A stretch of DNA of 64,000 bases, taken from contig JAAFIC010000004.1 of the NCBI GenBank assembly GCA_013298565.1, forward strand, positions 22,543 to 86,542. The letters run 5' to 3'. Position numbers and translations under genes: made by a program. The DNA comes from Alphaproteobacteria bacterium (GTDB taxonomy: Bacteria > Pseudomonadota > Alphaproteobacteria > Elsterales > Elsteraceae). A model generated the notes under the pieces. It was not told the origin of the DNA and searched no databases. It saw only the letters and a program-made list of their open reading frames with translations. Positions 40,021-49,649 of the stretch are shown piece by piece (position 1 is the stretch's first letter; each line of letters starts with the position of its first letter).

Positions 40021-40938
40021 ATGACCGCCCAACCGAACCGCGAGGGGTCGAAGTCTTCGTTCACGCGATTTTTAGACCTCAGCGAAACCAAACTTGCGGC
40101 GCTGCTGCTGGCGCCGGCGGCGATTTTGCTGGTGCTGATTGTCGTTTATCCGGTCGGGCGGCTGATCTGGACCAGTTTTTTCAACCTGTCGCTCACCTCG
40201 GGCATGCCCGCCAGCTTCGCCGGGTTCGAGAATTACGGTTTGCTGCTGAAAGACCCGATTTTCTGGCAAACGACGAAGAACACACTGCTCATTACCGTCG
40301 TGACCGTTCCCGGTGCCTTATTGCTGGGCATAGCCTTGGCGCTGATGGCAAATTTGCCATTCGAGCGGAAATGGCCCGTGCGCCTGTCCCTCCTCATCCC
40401 TTGGGCCTTGCCGCTATCCTTCGCTGGGCTGATTTTTGCTTGGTTCTTCCATTCGGAATACGGGGTGGTGAACGATGTGCTGCGCCGCTTCGGCCTCAAG
40501 GGCATCATCTGGTTCAACTCCGAAGAATGGGCGATGACGGCGATTTGCCTTACGATTATTTGGAAAACCTCCTCCTTCATGGCGCTGATTATCCTGGCCG
40601 GGCTGCAAACCATTCCGCGCTCGCTGTATGAGGCCGCCGATGTCGATGGGGCGGGCCGAGTACGGCAATTCTTTGAAATTACCCTACCGCTGCTGAAGCC
40701 TTCCATCATCATCGCGCTGATTTTCCGCACGATCACGGCGCTGCAAACCTTCGATATTCCCTACACCATGACGCGCGGTGGCCCCGGCAGTTCCACCGCG
40801 ACGCTTGCCATGTATATCCACCAGAATACGGTCGATTTTCTCGATCTTGGCTATGGTTCGGCCTTGGCTGTGGTGATGTTCCTGCTCTCGATGGCGGTAA
40901 CGATGGTTTACCTCCGCTTTATCCGCAGCACGCGCTAG
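40021..40938 (+). CDS. Sugar ABC transporter permease 1 (MalF type)
   Basis: 305 residues with six membrane segments. The first is LAALLLAPAAILLVLIVVYP, and the coupling EAA motif is YEAADVDGAGRVRQFFEITL. The N-terminus is cytoplasmic and charged (MTAQPNREGSKSSFTRFLDL). It lacks the extra periplasmic domain of enteric MalF, as usual for short CUT1 permeases. It pairs with the permease that starts 17 bp downstream. No strong ribosome-binding site precedes it. Confidence 0.92.
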   Translation: MTAQPNREGSKSSFTRFLDLSETKLAALLLAPAAILLVLIVVYPVGRLIWTSFFNLSLTSGMPASFAGFENYGLLLKDPIFWQTTKNTLLITVVTVPGALLLGIALALMANLPFERKWPVRLSLLIPWALPLSFAGLIFAWFFHSEYGVVNDVLRRFGLKGIIWFNSEEWAMTAICLTIIWKTSSFMALIILAGLQTIPRSLYEAADVDGAGRVRQFFEITLPLLKPSIIIALIFRTITALQTFDIPYTMTRGGPGSSTATLAMYIHQNTVDFLDLGYGSALAVVMFLLSMAVTMVYLRFIRSTR

Positions 40939-40955
40939 AAAGGCTGGCCCCTACC

Positions 40956-41810
40956 ATGACCAGTGTTACAGCCTCCCCTGCGACCGGCTTCCTGTCGGGC
41001 CGCGCGCTGCGCCTCGCGGTTGGTGGCATTCTGATTATCAACGGGATGTTTCCGGCCCTGTGGATTCTGTTCACCTCCTTGAAAGGTGAACCGGAGCTAA
41101 CCCGCAAGCCAATCACCTGGTTCCCGGATTTGGCGACGACGGAGAATTACCTGCGCGCTTTTGCCGATCAACCTTTGCTGCTATTTTTGTTCAATAGTTT
41201 CATGGTGGCGCTGCTCTCGACGATTGCAACCCTGTCCGTCTCTACTCTCGCTGCCTATGCGTTAGCGCGGCTGAACCTGCGGTTCCGCGATCTCATTCTG
41301 TCGGCGATCATCGCGGTTTCCACTTTTCCGCTGGTAACGCTGCTGGTGCCGTTGTTCGAGGTTATGCGGGCACTGGAGTTGCTGAATACCTGGGCCGCGC
41401 TGGTTTTGCCTTACATCGTGCTCAGTCTGCCGGTCTGCACACTCGTCCTCGTGTCTTTCTTCGAGGGGATTCCCCGCGATTTGGAAAATGCCGCTATGGT
41501 CGATGGCTGCACGCGCTTAGGTGCCTTGTTCAAAGTCGTCGTGCCGCTCTCGGCCCCAGGGGTGTTCACCGCAGGAATTTTGGCATTTGTAAATGCTTGG
41601 GACGAGTTTCTGCTGGCCCTCTCCTTCAACTCAAACCCAGCGCTGCGGACACTGCCCGTGGGGATTACGCTGTATCAGGGGGAGTTTGCCTTTCCCTGGC
41701 CGGTGATTTCTGCCGCTCTCATCGTCGGGATCGTACCTGTCGCGGTATTGATCGTCATTTTTCAAGAACGGGTGGTGAGCGGCCTCACCTCCGGCGGGAT
41801 TAAAGGATAG
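40956..41810 (+). CDS. Sugar ABC transporter permease 2 (MalG type)
   Basis: 284 residues with six membrane segments (FMVALLSTIATLSVSTLAAY and following). The EAA-type coupling motif is LENAAMVDGCTRLGALFKVV, followed by NAWDEFLLALSF and the conserved MalG-like end ERVVSGLTSGGIKG. It forms the channel with the permease just upstream. The stop TAG at 41808-41810 is 5 bp before the dehydratase ATG, linking uptake and catabolism in one transcript. Confidence 0.93.
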   Translation: MTSVTASPATGFLSGRALRLAVGGILIINGMFPALWILFTSLKGEPELTRKPITWFPDLATTENYLRAFADQPLLLFLFNSFMVALLSTIATLSVSTLAAYALARLNLRFRDLILSAIIAVSTFPLVTLLVPLFEVMRALELLNTWAALVLPYIVLSLPVCTLVLVSFFEGIPRDLENAAMVDGCTRLGALFKVVVPLSAPGVFTAGILAFVNAWDEFLLALSFNSNPALRTLPVGITLYQGEFAFPWPVISAALIVGIVPVAVLIVIFQERVVSGLTSGGIKG

Positions 41811-41815
41811 TGACC

Positions 41816-43549
41816 ATGCATCGTCGCTCGCTCGAAAGCCTCAGAAGCCAACGCTGGTTTGCGTCCAACGATATGCGCGGTTTCGCTCACCGCCAGCGCA
41901 CGCAGCAGATGGGTATGCGGCGGGAAGAGTTTTTGGGGAAACCCGTTATCGGTATTCTCAATACCTGGAGCGAAATGAGTCCCTGCCACGCTCATTTGCG
42001 CCAGCGCGCTGAAGCGGTGAAGCGCGGCGTGTGGCAGGCGGGCGGTTATCCGGTGGAACTGCCCGCGCTCTCGGTTGGCGAAGTGATGGTGAAACCAACA
42101 ACGATGCTGTACCGCAACTTCCTCGCGATGGAAGCAGAGGAGCTGTTGCGCTCCCACCCTGTCGATGGGGCCGTGTTGTTGGGCGGCTGCGATAAGTCCA
42201 CACCGGGGCTACTGATGGGGGCGTTTTCGGTTGATCTTCCCGTGATCTATTGCCCGGCGGGGCCAATGTCCAACGGGCAATGGCGCGGCCAAAAGACCGG
42301 CGCAGGCACGCATACTAAGAAATATTGGGACGAGTTGCGGGCAGGCGGCATCACTCAAGACGATTGGGTCGATCTCGAAAGCCGCATGACGCGCTCGGCG
42401 GGCACCTGCAATACGATGGGTACTGCCTCCACCATGACCTCGATTGTCGATGCGATGGGCCTCACGCTCCCCGGCGCGTCATCCCTGCCCGCTTGCGATA
42501 GCGGCCACCCGCGCATGGCCTCGACCTGCGGCAGCAGGATCGTCGAGATGATTTGGGAGGATTTGAAACCATCCGATTTCGTCACCCGCGCCAGCTTTCT
42601 GAATGGTCTGGTTGCCTATATGGCTTTGGGCGGCTCCACAAACGCCGCTGTGCATTTGGTGGCGATGGCAGGGCGGCTCGGGATTAGTTTAACGCTGGAG
42701 GATATGAACGCGATGGCGGGCCGCATTCCAGTGCTCGCAAACCTATTCCCCTCCGGCGAATATCTGATGGAAGATTTCTACTTCGCAGGCGGGCTATCGG
42801 CCTTGCTAGCGAAACTGGCGGATCATCTCGATCTCACCGCGCGCACCGTCACGGGCGGAACCTTGGGCGATAGCCTGAAAGATGCGCCGTGCTGGGATAA
42901 TGACGTGATTCGTGGGCTGGATAATCCTGTGGTTGCCCTCGAAAAAGGCCGCACTTTAGCACTGCTAAAGGGTAACCTCGCCCCCAATGGTGCGGTGATG
43001 AAATCCTCTGCGGCCAGCCCGAAATTCTTGCAGCATACCGGCCCCGCCCTCGTGTTCGACGATCCCGGCGAGATGAACCGGGTCTTGGACGATCCCGATT
43101 TGGACGTAACCGAAAACCACGTTCTTGTGCTTCGCAATGCCGGGCCGGTCGGTGCGCCGGGGATGCCGGAATGGGGCAATCTGCCAATCCCGAAGAAGCT
43201 GCTAAAGTTGGGCGTGCGCGATATGGTCCGCCTCTGCGATGGGCGGATGAGCGGCACTCATTACGGTACTTGCATTCTGCACATCTCGCCAGAAGCCGCC
43301 GTGGGCGGGCCGCTCGCGCTGTTGCACACTGGCGATCTCGTGAGGCTCGATGTTACCGCAGGCACGCTCGATATGCTGGTCGATGACGCCGAAATCGCCC
43401 GGCGCAGAGCGGCTTGGGTGCCGAAAGCCTATCGGTACGAGCGCTCGTTCGCGGCGCTTTATCAGCGTCATGTTTCCCAAGCCCACGAGGGTTGCGATTT
43501 CGATTTCCTCACCGGAACGGCCAAAGTGTCCGACCCGGCGATCTACTAG
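41816..43549 (+). CDS. IlvD/Edd-family sugar-acid dehydratase (candidate 6-deoxy-6-sulfogluconate dehydratase)
   Basis: 577 residues. The Fe-S ligands of the family are present: Cys57 (SPCHAH), Cys125 (GGCDKSTPG) and Cys198 (SAGTCNTMGTASTM). The sequence type is the sugar-acid branch (L-arabonate, D-xylonate, galactonate dehydratases), which make 2-keto-3-deoxy acids. In the sulfo-ED pathway the same family dehydrates 6-deoxy-6-sulfogluconate to KDSG. Neighbours are an HpcH/HpaI aldolase, an SDR and a GH31 sulfoquinovosidase-like enzyme, which favours the sulfosugar acid over L-arabonate. ATG at 41816 has AGGA 8 bp upstream; a GTG at 41810 is also in frame. The family is firm, the substrate inferred. 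Confidence 0.9.
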   Translation: MHRRSLESLRSQRWFASNDMRGFAHRQRTQQMGMRREEFLGKPVIGILNTWSEMSPCHAHLRQRAEAVKRGVWQAGGYPVELPALSVGEVMVKPTTMLYRNFLAMEAEELLRSHPVDGAVLLGGCDKSTPGLLMGAFSVDLPVIYCPAGPMSNGQWRGQKTGAGTHTKKYWDELRAGGITQDDWVDLESRMTRSAGTCNTMGTASTMTSIVDAMGLTLPGASSLPACDSGHPRMASTCGSRIVEMIWEDLKPSDFVTRASFLNGLVAYMALGGSTNAAVHLVAMAGRLGISLTLEDMNAMAGRIPVLANLFPSGEYLMEDFYFAGGLSALLAKLADHLDLTARTVTGGTLGDSLKDAPCWDNDVIRGLDNPVVALEKGRTLALLKGNLAPNGAVMKSSAASPKFLQHTGPALVFDDPGEMNRVLDDPDLDVTENHVLVLRNAGPVGAPGMPEWGNLPIPKKLLKLGVRDMVRLCDGRMSGTHYGTCILHISPEAAVGGPLALLHTGDLVRLDVTAGTLDMLVDDAEIARRRAAWVPKAYRYERSFAALYQRHVSQAHEGCDFDFLTGTAKVSDPAIY

Positions 43550-43559
43550 GAATAGGCCG

Positions 43560-44396
43560 ATGCCCACGCTCACCAATCGTTTCAAATCCTGGCTGCAAAC
43601 GCCGCCCCCGAGCGTTACGCTCGAAACACAAAAACCATCCCCCCCGCTTGGCACTTGGCTGATGACGGCGGCCCCCTCGACTGCCGAGGCGATGGGCCAT
43701 GTCGGTTTCGATTTTCTCGTGGTCGATCTTGAGCATGTGCCGATTGAGGTAAGCGATATGGCGCATCTGCTGCGCGCCGTTGGCTGCACCCCTGCCGAAC
43801 CCATCGTGCGCCTTGCTTGGAACGATATGGTGCTGGTCAAGCGCGTGATGGATGCGGGCGGGCGCACGCTGATGTTTCCCTTCATCCAAACGCCGGAAGA
43901 GGCACGCGCCGCTGTTTCCTACACGCGCTACCCACCGGACGGCGTGCGCGGGGTCGCCGCCGTACACCGTAGTTCCGCTTATGGGCAAATCCCGAACTAC
44001 CTTAAAACCGCAAACGAGGCCGCCTGCGTTATCGTGCAGTTGGAAACGCCGGAAGCGATTGCGCGGCTGCCGGAAATCGCGGCGGTGCCAGGGGTCGATG
44101 CCCTCTTCGTCGGCCCTGGTGATCTGTCGGCAGCGATGGGGTTCATCGGCAATATCGGCCACGACGACGTGCAGGCGCTGATTGCCCTTGCAGCGGAGGC
44201 GGCGAAAGTGGCAGGCAAACCCATCGGCATCGTCGGCCCCAATCCCGAGATGGTTCACCGCTTCCTTAGCTATGGTTATGATTATGCCGCTATTGCGTCC
44301 GATCTTGGCATGATGACCGGGCGCGCGGCGGACTGGCTTGGCAATTTACGCGGTGCCGCGCCGGCCCAGGCTGGCCCCGTCGCCTCGGTTTATTAG
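43560..44396 (+). CDS. HpcH/HpaI-family class II aldolase (candidate KDSG aldolase)
   Basis: 278 residues with a ~20-residue N-terminal extension. Active-site residues are His59 (VVDLEHV), Arg84 (PIVRLAW), and the metal ligands Glu162 (VQLETPEA) and Asp188 (GPGDLSAAMG). The family cleaves 2-keto-3-deoxy acids to pyruvate and an aldehyde. In the sulfo-ED pathway this family cleaves 2-keto-3,6-dideoxy-6-sulfogluconate to pyruvate and sulfolactaldehyde. ATG at 43560 lies 10 bp after the dehydratase stop with AATAGG upstream; the frame is open further back inside the dehydratase gene but that is not coding. Confidence 0.9.
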   Translation: MPTLTNRFKSWLQTPPPSVTLETQKPSPPLGTWLMTAAPSTAEAMGHVGFDFLVVDLEHVPIEVSDMAHLLRAVGCTPAEPIVRLAWNDMVLVKRVMDAGGRTLMFPFIQTPEEARAAVSYTRYPPDGVRGVAAVHRSSAYGQIPNYLKTANEAACVIVQLETPEAIARLPEIAAVPGVDALFVGPGDLSAAMGFIGNIGHDDVQALIALAAEAAKVAGKPIGIVGPNPEMVHRFLSYGYDYAAIASDLGMMTGRAADWLGNLRGAAPAQAGPVASVY

Positions 44397-44402
44397 GAGC
44401 AG

Positions 44403-45164
44403 ATGATGACCTATGGGTCGGTTTCCTACCGCTCACTCCAAAACCGCCGCATCCTGATTACCGGCGGCGCGTCGGGCATTGGGGAAGAGATGGTGCGGGC
44501 CTTCGTGTCGCAAGGCGCAAGCGTTGCCTTTCTCGACATTAACACCGCCGCAGGCGAGGCGCTTGCCACCGAAACCGGCGCGCGCTTCGTGCCGTGCGAC
44601 ATGACCGACATTGCCGCCTTGCGCGCGTCTATCGCTGAGATCGAAACCCTACTCGGCGGTGTCGATGTGCTCATCAATAACGCCGGAAAGGATGATCGGC
44701 AGGTCATGGGCGAGGTCGAACCCGAAGCGTGGCGGCGGATGCTGTCCTTCAACCTCGATCACCAGTTTTTTGCCACTCAGGCCGTTACGCCGGGCATGAA
44801 AGCGCGCGGCAGCGGTGTGGTCATCTTGCTCGGCTCGATCTCTTGGATGCGCGGAATGCCGGGAATGGTGGCCTATACCACCAGCAAAGCCGCGATCAAC
44901 GGGTTAAACCGCACCCTCGCGCGGGAGTTGGGGCCAGATGGGATTCGCGTGAACTGCATCGTGCCAGGCGCGATTCTCACAGAGCGGCAAAAGGCCCTCT
45001 GGCTAACCCCGGAATCGAACCAACGCTTCATTGATCAGCAAGCGCTGAAATTCCGGCTGGACGCGACCCATGTCGCGCGCATGGCGCTGTTTCTGGCCTC
45101 AGACGAAAGTAGCGGCTGCACGGGTGCGAACTTCATCATTGATGCGGGCATTACTCAGAATTAG
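44403..45164 (+). CDS. SDR-family dehydrogenase (candidate sulfoquinovose dehydrogenase)
   Basis: 253 residues, classical short-chain dehydrogenase. Cofactor motif TGGASGIG (20-27); Asp45 at the end of beta-2 (VAFLDIN) suggests NAD+ over NADP+. NNAG is at 92-95 and the catalytic triad is Ser145, Tyr158 and Lys162 (YTTSK). The C-terminus CTGANFIIDAGITQN is typical. In the sulfo-ED route an SDR oxidises sulfoquinovose to its lactone. It starts 6 bp after the aldolase stop, with ATG codons at 44403 and 44406. Confidence 0.9.
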   Translation: MMTYGSVSYRSLQNRRILITGGASGIGEEMVRAFVSQGASVAFLDINTAAGEALATETGARFVPCDMTDIAALRASIAEIETLLGGVDVLINNAGKDDRQVMGEVEPEAWRRMLSFNLDHQFFATQAVTPGMKARGSGVVILLGSISWMRGMPGMVAYTTSKAAINGLNRTLARELGPDGIRVNCIVPGAILTERQKALWLTPESNQRFIDQQALKFRLDATHVARMALFLASDESSGCTGANFIIDAGITQN

Positions 45165-45177
45165 AGGGATTTTCCCT

Positions 45178-47184
45178 GTGCATCTTATTGCCCTGCCCGA
45201 TGGCTTCGATCTTACCCTTGAGGGCCGCCTAATTCTGCATCACCGCGCCGCATCCCCCTGCCTGTTCGTTGGGCGCGGGGATGCGCGGATGGACATGGTT
45301 CGGGGCAATTTCGAGATTGAGGATACGCTCACCGCGCGCCTGCCGCTGCCCGTGGCAACGGTGGTGGTCGACGGAATTGGTTGGCGCGTTCATTTTGCGA
45401 CCGCTGAGGGCGTCCCGCCGCTGGCGACGCTCCAGGTTATTGGCTCTCAGCTTGTGCCTACCGTCAGCGACCCGAACCTAAACCGCTTCTGGCTGCGCCT
45501 GGTGGCCGAACCCGGCGAGCATGTGTGGGGCGGCGGCGAGCAAATGTCCTACTTCGATCTCAAGGGCCGCCGCTTTCCGCTCTGGACGTCCGAGCCGGGC
45601 GTAGGGCGCGACAAAAGCAGCGAGATCACCTTCAAAGCCGATGCAATGGGCAAGGCGGGCGGCGATTATTGGAATACCAATTACCCGCAACCAACCTATC
45701 TGTCGTCGCGCAAATACGCCCTTCACTTGGAAACCACGGCCTATTCGGCCTTCGATTTCCGCCACGCTGGCTATCATGAACTTGAAACCTGGGCCGTGCC
45801 TGACCGGATCGAACTTTTCACGGCGGATCGGTTCACCGGGCTGGTAACGCTCCTGTCGGACCGTTTCGGGCGGCAACCGCCGTTGCCGGAGTGGGTTTAT
45901 AACGGCGCGATCATTGGGCTGAAGGACGGCAACACTTCCTTCGCCCGGTTGGAGAAAATCCGTGCCGCGGGCGTGCCCGTGTCAGCGCTCTGGTGCGAAG
46001 ACTGGGTGGGCTTGCGCGAAACCTCCTTCGGCAAGCGGCTGTTTTGGGATTGGCGGGCTAATGAGCAGCATTACCCCAACCTCAAAGCGAAGATCGCGGC
46101 ACTGCGGGCCGAGGGCATTCGCTTTATGGGCTATGTCAATCCGTACCTCTGTAACGACGGCATTCTGTTCGAGGACGCCGAGGCACAGGGCTTTTTCGCC
46201 ACGGACGCCAGTGGCAAAACCGCCCTGGTCGATTTCGGCGAGTTCGACTGCGGGGTTATAGATTTCACCAACCCCGCCGCCGCTGCGTGGTTCGAGGAAA
46301 CGGTGATCGGGCAAAATATGCTCGACTTTGGCCTGTCGGGCTGGATGGCGGATTTCGGGGAGTATCTGCCCATCGACGTACACCTCGCCAACGGTGTTCC
46401 CGCGACCCTAATGCACAACGCTTGGCCGACGCTGTGGGCAGAAGTGAACGCCCGTGCCGTCGCCAAACGGGGGCAGACGGGGGAAGCGCTTTTCTTCATG
46501 CGCGCTGGGTTTACGGGCGTACAAGCCCACTGCCCGCTGCTGTGGGCGGGGGATCAATCCGTTGATTTTTCCCGCCACGATGGGCTGGTCACGGTAATTT
46601 GCGGCGCGCTCTCTTCCGGGCTATTGGGCAACGCCTATCACCATAGCGACATCGGCGGTTATACGAGCTTGTTCGGCAATATCCGCACGCCGGAACTGTT
46701 AATGCGCTGGGCAGAGATGGCGGCCTTCACCCCCGTCATGCGAACCCACGAGGGCAATCGCCCCCGCGATAATCTGCAATTAGATGAAGACCCGCACGTG
46801 CTGGCCCATTTCGCGGCGATGGTAAAGCTGTGGCGGCATTTGGTGCCTTACCTGAAAATCCTCGTAGCGGAAGCGGTTGAAACCGGCCTGCCGGTTCAGC
46901 GGCCCCTATTTCTGCATTTCGAGGAGGATGCCGCCTGTTACGCGGTTCAAGACGCTTATCTCTACGGCCCCGACCTGCTGGTCGCCCCCGTTTGGCAGGC
47001 CGGGGCAGAAACCCGCACCGTACATCTGCCGAACGGGACCGATTGGGTCCATGTGTGGAGCGGTAAAACCCTTGCCGGCGGCACGGATGCTACCGTGGCG
47101 GCCCCCTTGGGGGAGCCTGCGATTTTCTACCGCCGGGGCAGCCGACACGCTGGACTATTTCAAGGGTTGTCGGCCCTGTCATGA
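45178..47184 (+). CDS. GH31 sulfoquinovosidase-like alpha-glycosidase (YihQ type)
   Basis: 668 residues from GTG at 45178, with AGAGGG 9 bp upstream. The overall sequence closely follows E. coli YihQ as I recall it. Nucleophile Asp392 is in [11 protein letters not shown] and acid/base Asp459 in LLWAGDQ, 67 residues apart as in YihQ. Positions that hold the sulfonate in sulfoquinovosidases read Lys249, Glu274 (WCEDW), Arg287 and Trp290 (GKRLFW), and Tyr495 (DIGGYTSLF): the KERWY variant of the QQRWY signature. The enzyme would hydrolyse sulfoquinovosyl glycerol to sulfoquinovose and glycerol. No signal peptide is seen, so it acts in the cytoplasm after uptake. It overlaps the exporter gene by 4 bp. 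Confidence 0.9.
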   Translation: MHLIALPDGFDLTLEGRLILHHRAASPCLFVGRGDARMDMVRGNFEIEDTLTARLPLPVATVVVDGIGWRVHFATAEGVPPLATLQVIGSQLVPTVSDPNLNRFWLRLVAEPGEHVWGGGEQMSYFDLKGRRFPLWTSEPGVGRDKSSEITFKADAMGKAGGDYWNTNYPQPTYLSSRKYALHLETTAYSAFDFRHAGYHELETWAVPDRIELFTADRFTGLVTLLSDRFGRQPPLPEWVYNGAIIGLKDGNTSFARLEKIRAAGVPVSALWCEDWVGLRETSFGKRLFWDWRANEQHYPNLKAKIAALRAEGIRFMGYVNPYLCNDGILFEDAEAQGFFATDASGKTALVDFGEFDCGVIDFTNPAAAAWFEETVIGQNMLDFGLSGWMADFGEYLPIDVHLANGVPATLMHNAWPTLWAEVNARAVAKRGQTGEALFFMRAGFTGVQAHCPLLWAGDQSVDFSRHDGLVTVICGALSSGLLGNAYHHSDIGGYTSLFGNIRTPELLMRWAEMAAFTPVMRTHEGNRPRDNLQLDEDPHVLAHFAAMVKLWRHLVPYLKILVAEAVETGLPVQRPLFLHFEEDAACYAVQDAYLYGPDLLVAPVWQAGAETRTVHLPNGTDWVHVWSGKTLAGGTDATVAAPLGEPAIFYRRGSRHAGLFQGLSALS

Positions 47185-47948
47185 GTACTGCCGAACTGAT
47201 CGCTTTTCTGTCGGTCACGGCGGTTGCCGCCTATCTGCAAACCGTGACCGGCTTTGCCTTCGGCCTTGTTACGATGGCGGGCGTGGCGCTTATCGGCGCG
47301 CTGCCCCTACCGGAAGCGGCGGCGTTTGTTGGGCTTTTAACCCTTACCAACGCCAGCCAGATGCTCACGACGGGCGGCTGGAAGCAGGTGGCGAGACGGC
47401 TTTGGATCATCATTGTTCTGAGTTCGCTTCCCGCCCTTGCGGTCGGTTATCTGCTGCTCGAATGGCTGGCCGATACGCGGGTTCAGGCACTAAAACTGCT
47501 GCTCGGCGGCGTTACGATGCTATCCAGCCTACAACTCGCGTTACCCTCGAAAGGGCCGCAAATGGCGTCAGGGCCATTGAAGACCGTCATTGTCGGCGCG
47601 CTGTCGGGGCTGATGGGCGGACTGTTTTCCACCGCAGGACCACCGCTAGTTTATCACCTCTACCGCCAGCCACTGCCGATTTCGATGATCCGAGCAACGC
47701 TTGTAGCGGTATTCGGCCTGAACGCTATCTTGCGGCTGGCGCTTGTGGTGCTGTCCGGGAATATCCCCAACGCGGCCTACTGGCCGTGCCTGTTGGCCGT
47801 GCCGGTAGTGATTGGCGCGACGGTGCTGGCCCAAAGATTTCCGCCGCCGCTGTCGCCGCCAGCATTTCGCCGGGTCGTGTTTTGTTTGCTGTTTCTTTCC
47901 GGGGCATCGCTAGGCTTGCCCGCACTGGCTTCTTTAATCCGGGGTTAG
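47181..47948 (+). CDS. TauE/SafE-family anion exporter
   Basis: 255 residues with about eight membrane helices. Typical TauE/SafE features are the N-terminal [40 protein letters not shown], and the mid-protein [20 protein letters not shown]. The family exports sulfite, sulfoacetate or other sulfonates. Translationally coupled to the GH31 gene (ATGA), it would remove sulfolactate or sulfite, in line with sulfosugar breakdown that yields a C3-sulfonate end product. Confidence 0.88.
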   Translation: MSTAELIAFLSVTAVAAYLQTVTGFAFGLVTMAGVALIGALPLPEAAAFVGLLTLTNASQMLTTGGWKQVARRLWIIIVLSSLPALAVGYLLLEWLADTRVQALKLLLGGVTMLSSLQLALPSKGPQMASGPLKTVIVGALSGLMGGLFSTAGPPLVYHLYRQPLPISMIRATLVAVFGLNAILRLALVVLSGNIPNAAYWPCLLAVPVVIGATVLAQRFPPPLSPPAFRRVVFCLLFLSGASLGLPALASLIRG

Positions 47949-48037
47949 AAATTTCTCTCGCCTCCCAGGCTTTTAGCGATAAATTCTCTGCCAAGACGCG
48001 GCTCCGGTCAGGAGCGATACGCAGCAAGGGGGCAAGC

Positions 48038-49561
48038 GTGCAGGGTTATATTCTCGCAATTGATCAGGGCACGACATCGAGCCGGGCAATTCTGTTTGGC
48101 GCTCACGGGCGCAGCATCGCCAGCGCGCAGGCGGAGTTCCCTCAGATTTTCCCGGCGTCCGGCTGGGTCGAGCATGATCCTGAGACGATTTGGGAGAGTG
48201 TGGTTGCCACCTGCAAAGCCTGCCTTGCCACAGCGGGCATAAGCGCGGCTGAGGTTGCCGGGATCGGCATTACCAATCAGCGCGAAACCACCTTGGTCTG
48301 GGACCGGGCAAGCGGCAAAGCCACCTATAACGCTATCGTTTGGCAAGATCGCCGCACGGCAGACCTTTGCGCCGACCTTACCCGCGACGGGCATACGGTG
48401 GAAGTGCAGGCGCGCACGGGGTTGCGAATCGATTCCTATTTCTCCGCGACCAAAATCGCCTGGATTCTCGATAATGTCCCAGGCGCGCGGGCCGATGCTG
48501 AGGCGGGAAAACTCGCCTTCGGCACAGTCGATAGTTTCCTGCTGTGGCGGCTGACCGGCGGGCGCGTGCACGCCACCGACGCCACTAACGCTTCCCGCAC
48601 CAATCTGCTCGATATTCACACGGGCGAATGGTCCGACACGCTGTTGAAACTCTTCCGCGTGCCGCGCAGCGGTTTGCCGGAAGTGAGGGATTCTGCGGCC
48701 CCCTTCGGCATGACCGAGCCTAGCCTGTTCGGCGCGGCGATTCCCGTGCTCGGAATGGCGGGCGATCAGCAGGCCGCCCTCGTTGGGCAAGCCTGCTTTA
48801 AGCCGGGGATGATGAAATCCACTTATGGCACGGGCTGCTTTGCGCTGCTCAATACCGGCGATCAGGGCGTGATTTCGCGCAATCGGTTGCTCACGACCAT
48901 TGCCTATCAGTTAAACGGCAAGCGCACCTATGCCCTAGAAGGCTCCATCTTTATCGCAGGCGCGGCTGTGCAGTGGCTGCGGGATGGCTTGCAGATTATC
49001 GCCTCGGCCTCAGAAACCGGCGCGCTTGCAGCCTCGGCGTCTGATGAGGAAAATGTGTATCTGGTTCCGGCTTTCGTTGGCCTCGGTGCGCCCTATTGGG
49101 ATAGCAATGCACGCGGTGCGCTCTATGGCCTCACGCGCGGCACTGGGCGGGCGGAGTTGGCGCGGGCGGCGCTGGAAGCAGTCGCCTATCAAACCCGCGA
49201 CCTTCTGGAAGCGATGCGCGGCGATTGGTCGGACGCGCAAGGGGCCGATACTCAGGGAACCAACGCCCAGGGTGGCGAAACCGTGCTGCGCGTCGATGGC
49301 GGCATGGTGGCAAGTGATTGGACTTTGCAATTCCTGGCCGATCTGTTGGCAGCCCCGGTGGACCGGCCTGTCATTCTGGAAACCACCGCCCTCGGCGCGG
49401 CCTATCTCGCCGGGCGGCAAGCCGGACTCTACCCCGATCTAGACGGGTTCGCGCGCGCTTGGGCGCTAGACCGCCGCTTCACGCCGCAAATGCCCGAAGA
49501 GGTGCGCGCGCGCAAATATACAGGCTGGAAGGATTGCGTGAAGCGGACGCTCTCGGCGTAA
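48038..49561 (+). CDS. glpK: Glycerol kinase GlpK
   Basis: 507 residues, FGGY family. ATP phosphate-binding [77 protein letters not shown] and the C-terminal [16 protein letters not shown] are all glycerol-kinase-like. The start is GTG at 48038, with AAGGGGG 5 bp upstream; the frame stays open to 46877 inside earlier genes but that is not coding. Its place at the end of this operon fits phosphorylation of the glycerol released from sulfoquinovosyl glycerol. No glpD or glpF is in the window. Another FGGY kinase function is less likely given these motifs. Confidence 0.92.
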   Translation: MQGYILAIDQGTTSSRAILFGAHGRSIASAQAEFPQIFPASGWVEHDPETIWESVVATCKACLATAGISAAEVAGIGITNQRETTLVWDRASGKATYNAIVWQDRRTADLCADLTRDGHTVEVQARTGLRIDSYFSATKIAWILDNVPGARADAEAGKLAFGTVDSFLLWRLTGGRVHATDATNASRTNLLDIHTGEWSDTLLKLFRVPRSGLPEVRDSAAPFGMTEPSLFGAAIPVLGMAGDQQAALVGQACFKPGMMKSTYGTGCFALLNTGDQGVISRNRLLTTIAYQLNGKRTYALEGSIFIAGAAVQWLRDGLQIIASASETGALAASASDEENVYLVPAFVGLGAPYWDSNARGALYGLTRGTGRAELARAALEAVAYQTRDLLEAMRGDWSDAQGADTQGTNAQGGETVLRVDGGMVASDWTLQFLADLLAAPVDRPVILETTALGAAYLAGRQAGLYPDLDGFARAWALDRRFTPQMPEEVRARKYTGWKDCVKRTLSA

Positions 49562-49578
49562 ACCCGCGACGTTTCGAT

Positions 49579-49640
49579 TTTAGAGCAAATTCCAAGCGGG
49601 TGAAATCACTCCCGATGAGCCTTTGCTTTAGAAAATTGCT
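49579..49640. repeat. Composite structured repeat, copy 2 (part 1 only)
   Basis: TTAGAGCAAATTCCAAGC opens, the inner hairpin is GGGTGA-aa-TCACtCCC, and TTTGCTT closes the outer stem. It matches 11953-12010 and 57038-57090. It lies between the convergent glpK and xylB and may help terminate both; no other terminator is evident there. Confidence 0.7.
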
Positions 49641-49649
49641 CTCTGACAT

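Noticed and set aside
41816..45164. Reading the dehydratase, aldolase and SDR genes as an L-arabinose or D-xylose oxidative pathway
   Set aside because: Family membership would allow it, and it stays the main alternative. But the attached sulfoquinovosidase-type GH31, TauE/SafE exporter and glycerol kinase fit sulfosugar breakdown better, and xylose already has an isomerase operon next door.
46877..48037. A very long plus-strand frame running from inside the GH31 gene through the exporter gene into glycerol kinase
   Set aside because: It crosses two well-supported genes in another frame. Glycerol kinase homology begins exactly at the GTG at 48038, which has AAGGGGG upstream.
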